From: Spirochaetaceae bacterium | GTDB taxonomy: Bacteria > Spirochaetota > Spirochaetia > Treponematales > Breznakiellaceae | Direction of reading: 5' to 3' | NCBI GenBank assembly: GCA_031290405.1 | Contig: JAITNO010000140.1 | Span: 1 to 9,183 of the forward strand | Length of the DNA stretch: 9,183 nt | In this document: positions 6,264 through 9,183 of the stretch, piece by piece | Layout of the letters: each line of letters starts with the position of its first letter | Numbering within the stretch: position 1 is the stretch's first letter | The notes under the pieces: model-generated | Seen by the model: the letters and a program-made list of their open reading frames with translations, nothing else | Database searches by the model: none | What the model was told of the DNA's origin: nothing | Position numbers and translations under genes: made by a program

Positions 6264-6629
6264 TTACGTTAATTTGGGAGGCATTTCGCAGTTGCCGTTA
6301 AAGACGCAACCAATCTCGAAGTTGATCTCCGGCGCGCGGACATTGCCCAGAAGCCTTCCGGTAAGCGTAATCTCGACCCGCACGCTCGCGGTAACGTTCC
6401 CGGTAACGGAGCCTCGGATGATCACCCTGTCCGCCGAAATGTCCGCCTGAACGACGGCCCCTTCGTCAATCAGAAGGATGCCGTGCGCCACAATCTCGCC
6501 GGAAATCCTCCCTCGTGCAAGGAAAGACTTTTCAAAATTGATTACACCGGAAAAATCAATATCCGGCGACAATACCGTGTCAAAATCCTCGTCGGCCAAC
6601 TCGTCGTTGTGAACATCAGTCATATGCAT
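6264..6629 (-). CDS. Bactofilin, polymer-forming cytoskeletal protein
   Basis: This 121-residue protein has a short acidic N-terminal tail (MHMTDVHNDELADEDFD) and a bactofilin core at about 24-116. The core repeats short beta strands of alternating hydrophobic residues with Gly turns: FSGVINFEKSFLARGRISGE (26-45), ILLIDEGAVVQADI, VIIRGSVTGNVTA, GRLLGNVRAP and a final FNGNCEM. Bactofilins form a beta-helix that polymerises end to end without nucleotide into membrane-associated filaments that place cell-wall or shape enzymes. The start is either ATG 6629 or the ATG two codons later (6623); upstream sequence is still rpmE. No strong ribosome binding site is seen, so translation may depend on ribosomes finishing rpmE 13 bases upstream. 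No membrane segment is visible. Confidence 0.82.
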   Translation of the reverse strand: MHMTDVHNDELADEDFDTVLSPDIDFSGVINFEKSFLARGRISGEIVAHGILLIDEGAVVQADISADRVIIRGSVTGNVTASVRVEITLTGRLLGNVRAPEINFEIGCVFNGNCEMPPKLT

Positions 6630-6642
6630 TTTATAAGGAAAC

Positions 6643-6849
6643 TTACACTTCTTTGATGTTGTATTTCTTTCGGAAACGCTCAATGCGCCCCGCCGTGTCT
6701 ACAAGCTTCTGCTTGCCGGTAAAAAACGGGTGGCAAGCCGAGCAGATCTCAATCTTAACATCCTTCGCGGTCGAGCGGGTCTCAATTACGTTGCCGCACG
6801 CACACGTTACCGTGGTAAGCTCATACTTGGGGTGAATTCCAGCCTTCAT
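6643..6849 (-). CDS. rpmE: 50S ribosomal protein L31 (zinc-binding form)
   Basis: A 68-residue protein starting MKAGIHPKYE with C16 and C18 (TCACGN) and C36 and C39 (CSACHPFFTGKQK), the four zinc ligands of the C+ form of L31, and the conserved GRIERFRKKY near the end. L31 sits on the large subunit at the bridge to the small subunit; C+ forms also store zinc, and zinc-poor cells may replace them with a C- paralogue. The ATG at 6849 has GAGGAG (GGAG at 6855-6858) five bases upstream, a strong site located in the 11-base gap after rho. Placement directly behind rho is, from memory, also seen in other treponemes. Confidence 0.95.
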   Translation of the reverse strand: MKAGIHPKYELTTVTCACGNVIETRSTAKDVKIEICSACHPFFTGKQKLVDTAGRIERFRKKYNIKEV

Positions 6850-6860
6850 ACATACTCCTC

Positions 6861-8720
6861 TCAGTCCAGACCGGCGCTAGCGGTATTCATGGACTTCAAC
6901 AATGCTTCATTATTCTTGCTTTTTTTCATTCTGTCAATAAGCATCTCGATGATCTCCACGTCCTCCATCGGATTGATAAACTTGCGGAGAATCCACATCA
7001 TCTTCATCTCGTAATCGGTGAGGAGCAGCTCCTCCTTCCGCGTGCCGGACTTTTTAATGCTGATGGCGGGAAAGAGCCGGCGGTCGGAGAGCTTCCGGTC
7101 AAGGTTGATCTCCATGTTGCCCGTGCCCTTGAACTCCTCGAAGATAACCTCGTCCATCCGGCTGCCCGTTTCGACAAGCGCCGTCGAGATGATGGTAAGA
7201 CTGCCGCCTTCCTCGATATTCCGCGCCGCGCCGAAAAAGCGCTTAGGCTTGTGCAGCGCGTTGGAATCCACGCCGCCGGAAAGTATCTTGCCGGACGTGG
7301 GCACCGTCTGGTTGTAGGCGCGGGCAAGGCGGGTAATCGAATCAAGGAGGATGACGACGTCCCGTTTATGCTCGACCAGGCGTTTCGCTTTTTCCAGCGC
7401 CATTTCGGCAACCTGGACGTGGCGCGTCGCCTGTTCGTCGAAGGTCGACGAGATAACCTCGGCGCGGACGGAACGTTCCATGTCGGTAACCTCTTCGGGA
7501 CGCTCGTCGATAAGGAGGACGATAAGGTAAACCTCTGGGTGGTTTGCCGTAATCGCGTTCGCAATCCGCTGCATCATAATCGTCTTGCCCGTGCGGGGCG
7601 GCGCCACGATAATCGAGCGCTGTCCCTTGCCGATGGGGCAGAACAGATTGATAATCCGCGTGGAAAGCTCATCCGTTACGGTTTCAAGGTCGAACTTTTC
7701 GTCAGGATAGAGCGGCGTCAGATTTTCAAAGGGAACGCGGTTCTGGGCGACGGCCGGGTCGCAGTAGTTCACCGTCTCCACGCGGAGCATGGCGAAAAAG
7801 CGCTCACCCTCTTTTGGGCTGCGTATCTGGCCGTAGATGGTGTCGCCCGTCTTCAGCGCGAAAAGCCTAATCTGGCTGGGGCTGATGTAGATGTCGTCCG
7901 GCCCCGGCAGGTAGGAGTTTTGCGGACTGCGGAGAAAGCCGTAGCCGTCGTTCAAAATTTCGAGCGAACCGTAGGCATAGATGATGCCGCCGCGTTCAGT
8001 GTGCACCTTCAGCAAGGTAAAGATGAGGTCCTGTTTTCGCATCCCCATCAGATCCTCGTGGGCAATCCCGTAGCAGGAAGCCAGCTCACGGAGGTCGATC
8101 ATGTTCATGCGGGTAAGCTCGTTTATTGAAAGGCGGGCATTGCCCTCGTCGTCGCCCTTAGGCTCCGGCTTCCCGTAGAGGTCGGGCATCGAAGGCAGAT
8201 TCTTCGGCAGTTCGGGGAGCGGCCCTTGCGTATAGGAAACCGCGTTAAAATTGATCCCGCCGCTTATCCCCGCCTGGTTAATCCCCGCCGGATAATTGTT
8301 CCCGTTATACGACCCCGCATGGTGGCCGCCGCCGCCATTCCGCTCGAAGGCGCGGCCTCGCTGTTGGTGCCCCTTCTGCGACCGCCCATTCTCGTCGCCG
8401 CCCTCGTGATTCTTATGACGCGACTTCGCGCGAACAACCAGCTTATGCCGTTCAACCCGCTCCTCGCCGCCCGATTCCGCAGCCGCCGCAGGCGGGGCTT
8501 CTTGACCGGCGGGGCCGTCCCCATCTCCCACGGCTCCGGCTTCTTCCGCCGCGCCCCGCTCGCGCTCAACAAAAGCGTCGTTTCCATTGTTGGAAGCCGC
8601 TCCGTCCGCTTCCGCATCCCGTCCCTGCCCAAACAACGACGCCTCCGCCTCAGTCTGCGGCATTTCCGCCTCCGCGAGCTCCTCGCCTACGATCTTGCGG
8701 CCTTTTTTTCCATTCGCCAT
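6861..8720 (-). CDS. rho: Transcription termination factor Rho with long disordered N-terminal extension
   Basis: This 619-residue protein is Rho, the hexameric RNA-dependent ATPase/helicase that ends transcription at Rho-dependent sites. Residues 1-196 are an extension: acidic and Ala/Glu/Gly-rich at 10-90, then basic and Gly/Asn/Gln/His-rich at 91-165, clearly low complexity. The core follows: Rho N-terminal helical domain (197-240), cold-shock-like RNA-binding domain (245-318, with GYGFLRSP at 259-266), Walker A APPRTGKT (373-380), DERPEEVTDM (405-414, catalytic Glu region), Walker B VVILLD (455-460), Q-loop LSGGVDSNALHKP (480-492) and SGTRKEELL (558-566). All main motifs are present. The ATG at 8720 has GGAG six bases upstream; an in-frame TTG at 8774 has none. 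The E. coli protein is 419 residues, so about 200 are extra. It is the first gene of the six-gene operon. Confidence 0.95.
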   Translation of the reverse strand: MANGKKGRKIVGEELAEAEMPQTEAEASLFGQGRDAEADGAASNNGNDAFVERERGAAEEAGAVGDGDGPAGQEAPPAAAAESGGEERVERHKLVVRAKSRHKNHEGGDENGRSQKGHQQRGRAFERNGGGGHHAGSYNGNNYPAGINQAGISGGINFNAVSYTQGPLPELPKNLPSMPDLYGKPEPKGDDEGNARLSINELTRMNMIDLRELASCYGIAHEDLMGMRKQDLIFTLLKVHTERGGIIYAYGSLEILNDGYGFLRSPQNSYLPGPDDIYISPSQIRLFALKTGDTIYGQIRSPKEGERFFAMLRVETVNYCDPAVAQNRVPFENLTPLYPDEKFDLETVTDELSTRIINLFCPIGKGQRSIIVAPPRTGKTIMMQRIANAITANHPEVYLIVLLIDERPEEVTDMERSVRAEVISSTFDEQATRHVQVAEMALEKAKRLVEHKRDVVILLDSITRLARAYNQTVPTSGKILSGGVDSNALHKPKRFFGAARNIEEGGSLTIISTALVETGSRMDEVIFEEFKGTGNMEINLDRKLSDRRLFPAISIKKSGTRKEELLLTDYEMKMMWILRKFINPMEDVEIIEMLIDRMKKSKNNEALLKSMNTASAGLD

Positions 8721-8816
8721 ATACAACTCCAATGATTTTATAGAATTTTCGGATATTCCTTCCGAACGGTTCAACTTAACTACATATAGATACCGGGGGT
8801 TTACATTCTTGAATAC
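8721..8816 (-). promoter_or_regulatory. 5' leader of the rho operon
   Basis: About 96 untranslated bases lie between the predicted transcription start (near 8816) and the rho ATG. No T-tracted hairpin or upstream peptide of useful length is visible. In other bacteria rho is autoregulated through early termination in its leader, so attenuation here is possible but not shown. Confidence 0.35.
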
Positions 8817-8822
8817 ACCCCC

Positions 8823-8851
8823 ATGTTATGTTGCGCCGAATTTTTTGTCAA
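8823..8851 (-). promoter_or_regulatory. Sigma-70-type promoter of the rho operon
   Basis: Read on the - strand, TTGACA (8851-8846) and TAACAT (8828-8823) are exactly 17 bases apart, with an A-rich stretch just after the -35. It is the only good promoter in front of the six leftward genes, which show no later gaps large enough for another. Confidence 0.7.
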
Positions 8852-8897
8852 GGGCACGCCCTCTCTTGCCCCCTCTTCACAAGGGCTCTTGACAAAA
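8843..8897. repeat. 13-base inverted repeat spanning two divergent -35 boxes
   Basis: Arms 8843-8855 and 8885-8897 are reverse complements apart from one position that would form a G-T pair. Each arm contains a TTGACA box pointing away from the centre: the left box belongs to the rho promoter, the right one to a possible rightward promoter. The 29 bases between are pyrimidine-rich. It could be a shared operator, or a chance product of two similar promoters, since a second common element (CAAGGGC at 8849-8855 and 8880-8886) also occurs as a direct repeat. Confidence 0.65.
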
Positions 8898-8917
8898 CCA
8901 AAATCCCATGAGAGAAT
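8889..8917 (+). promoter_or_regulatory. Possible rightward promoter divergent from rho
   Basis: TTGACA (8889-8894) is followed after 17 bases by GAGAAT (8912-8917, 4/6), preceded by TGA as in an extended -10. Transcription would start near 8924, at an ATGATG, leaving no leader with a ribosome binding site. It more likely makes a non-coding RNA than an mRNA, if it is active at all. Confidence 0.4.
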
Positions 8918-8999
8918 AAGACCATGATGATTGCAAAAGCCCAGACGACTGCGCCGACTACAGACACACCATCGACCCTGACCACTGCCACGCGCGCGC

Positions 9000-9031
9000 G
9001 TACGAACGTACGAACGTACGAACGTACGAAC
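9000..9031. repeat. Four perfect tandem copies of GTACGAAC
   Basis: The 8-base unit GTACGAAC is repeated four times without change, directly after ten bases of alternating CG (8991-9000). Junctions make the palindrome CGTACG, preceded by AA. Units of 8 bases do not preserve reading frame, so slippage would shift any frame across them. The predicted start of the leftward promoter at 9035-9062 falls inside the array. Confidence 0.9.
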
Positions 9032-9034
9032 GCG

Positions 9035-9062
9035 ATTATACTGCTCTAAAAAACACCGTCAA
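9035..9062 (-). promoter_or_regulatory. Strong sigma-70-type promoter reading toward rho
   Basis: On the - strand, TTGACG (9062-9057, 5/6) and a perfect TATAAT (9040-9035) are separated by 16 bases. It is the closest match to consensus in the window. Transcription would start near 9028, within the octamer array, and run leftward about 300 bases to rho with no gene recognised between. It may be a second, distal rho-operon promoter or serve a small RNA. Confidence 0.55.
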
Positions 9063-9075
9063 GTCCTTCTCGACG

Positions 9076-9109
9076 AAACACCCTCCACAGGCTGTGTGGA
9101 GGGTGTTTT
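9076..9109. terminator. 14-bp perfect hairpin, possible bidirectional terminator
   Basis: Arms 9076-9089 and 9095-9108 pair perfectly around a five-base GGCTG loop. AAA and TTT form the foot of the stem, with one extra T at 9109, as in bidirectional terminators where the A and T tracts pair. It could end a rightward small transcript from near 8924, or a leftward gene entering from the right edge whose frame stops at 9116. Confidence 0.6.
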
Positions 9110-9115
9110 GACGCC

Positions 9116-9183
9116 TCAATACTCACTTTTCATGGTGGGCGCATCGCCCCGGACGGAGCGTTTGGAACTAAGAACGGCTCGCT
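9116..9183 (-). CDS. Possible C-terminal end of a leftward gene, cut by window edge
   Basis: A - strand frame is open from the right edge and ends in TGA at 9118-9116 after about 21 codons (ending PTMKSEY), eight bases before the strong hairpin. Stop plus hairpin is the usual look of a gene end. However, the stretch is too short to recognise, and a + strand frame from ATG 9132 is also open to the edge. Confidence 0.2.
   Translation of the reverse strand, partial: RAVLSSKRSVRGDAPTMKSEY

Larger units (their letters stand above)
8918..9075. other. Gene-poor stretch with promoters and octamer repeats
   Basis: No convincing gene is present. A 41-codon frame on the + strand (8924-9049, ATGATG start, Thr-rich) and a 47-codon frame on the - strand (8991-8848, GTG start, with a hydrophobic stretch around VVGAVVWAFAIIMVLF) overlap each other. 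Neither has a ribosome binding site, so both are probably chance frames. The stretch might encode a small RNA running from the rightward promoter to the hairpin at 9076-9109, about 185 bases. Confidence 0.3.

Noticed and set aside
7251..8129. Long + strand reading frame (about 290 codons) opposite rho
   Set aside because: It lies across the conserved Rho core, whose motifs are intact on the - strand; the + product shows no recognisable family.
8721..8774. Upstream in-frame TTG start for rho adding 18 residues
   Set aside because: No ribosome binding site before it, whereas ATG 8720 has GGAG six bases upstream and starts a plausible MANGKKGRK terminus.
9000..9031. Short repeat array considered as a CRISPR fragment
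   Set aside because: Units are 8 bases and contiguous, with no spacers and no cas genes.
8924..9049. Thr-rich 41-codon + strand frame, and overlapping 47-codon - strand frame with a hydrophobic stretch (8991-8848)
   Set aside because: Mutually overlapping, no ribosome binding sites, and the first runs through the octamer array; kept only as part of a possible small-RNA region.
9132..9183. + strand frame from ATG open to the right edge
   Set aside because: Seventeen codons only, no ribosome binding site and no promoter with a usable -10; cannot be told from chance.

Overview
The window looks like chromosome from a GC-rich spirochaete of the treponeme group. The basis is indirect. It carries an outer-membrane protein resembling the treponemal UPF0164/FadL-like set, a rho gene with rpmE directly behind it, a small bactofilin, and a glycine/serine/threonine-rich surface protein with PMP-like repeats of the kind abundant in gut treponemes. 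There is no rRNA, tRNA, CRISPR array, transposase or integrase.

Left part (1-2950), all on the + strand, is an accessory region of three modules: (i) the 3' end of a repeat-rich surface protein gene; (ii) an AT-richer, single-gene ORF6N-domain DNA-binding module; (iii) an overlapping two-gene module that looks like a type II toxin-antitoxin pair with a PIN-domain nuclease. Each module ends in a very similar G/C-rich terminator hairpin. The first two hairpins are followed within 4-10 bases by a TTGA-type -35 of the next module. This repeated terminator/promoter junction is the most distinctive feature of the left part.

Right part (3071-8851), all on the - strand, is a compact six-gene operon read right to left: rho, rpmE (ribosomal protein L31), a bactofilin, a secreted TPR protein, mtaB (tRNA methylthiotransferase) and a UPF0164/FadL-like outer-membrane protein. 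Gaps are 11, 13 and 6 bases, then two 4-base overlaps (GTGA and TTGA), so co-transcription and some translational coupling are likely. A good sigma-70-type promoter (TTGACA, 17 bases, TAACAT) lies about 100 bases upstream of rho. The operon joins transcription termination, translation and tRNA modification with envelope and cytoskeletal functions. Rho carries a long, low-complexity N-terminal extension of about 195 residues.

Far right (8852-9183) has no convincing gene. It holds a dyad spanning two divergent TTGACA boxes, four perfect tandem copies of an 8-base unit, a second strong leftward promoter (TTGACG, 16 bases, TATAAT) and a 14-bp hairpin. It may encode a small RNA or only carry regulatory signals. 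I found no clear previously undescribed multi-gene system. The best leads are the repeated terminator junctions, the 29-base palindrome inside the ORF6N gene, the intergenic promoter/repeat cluster and the Rho extension.
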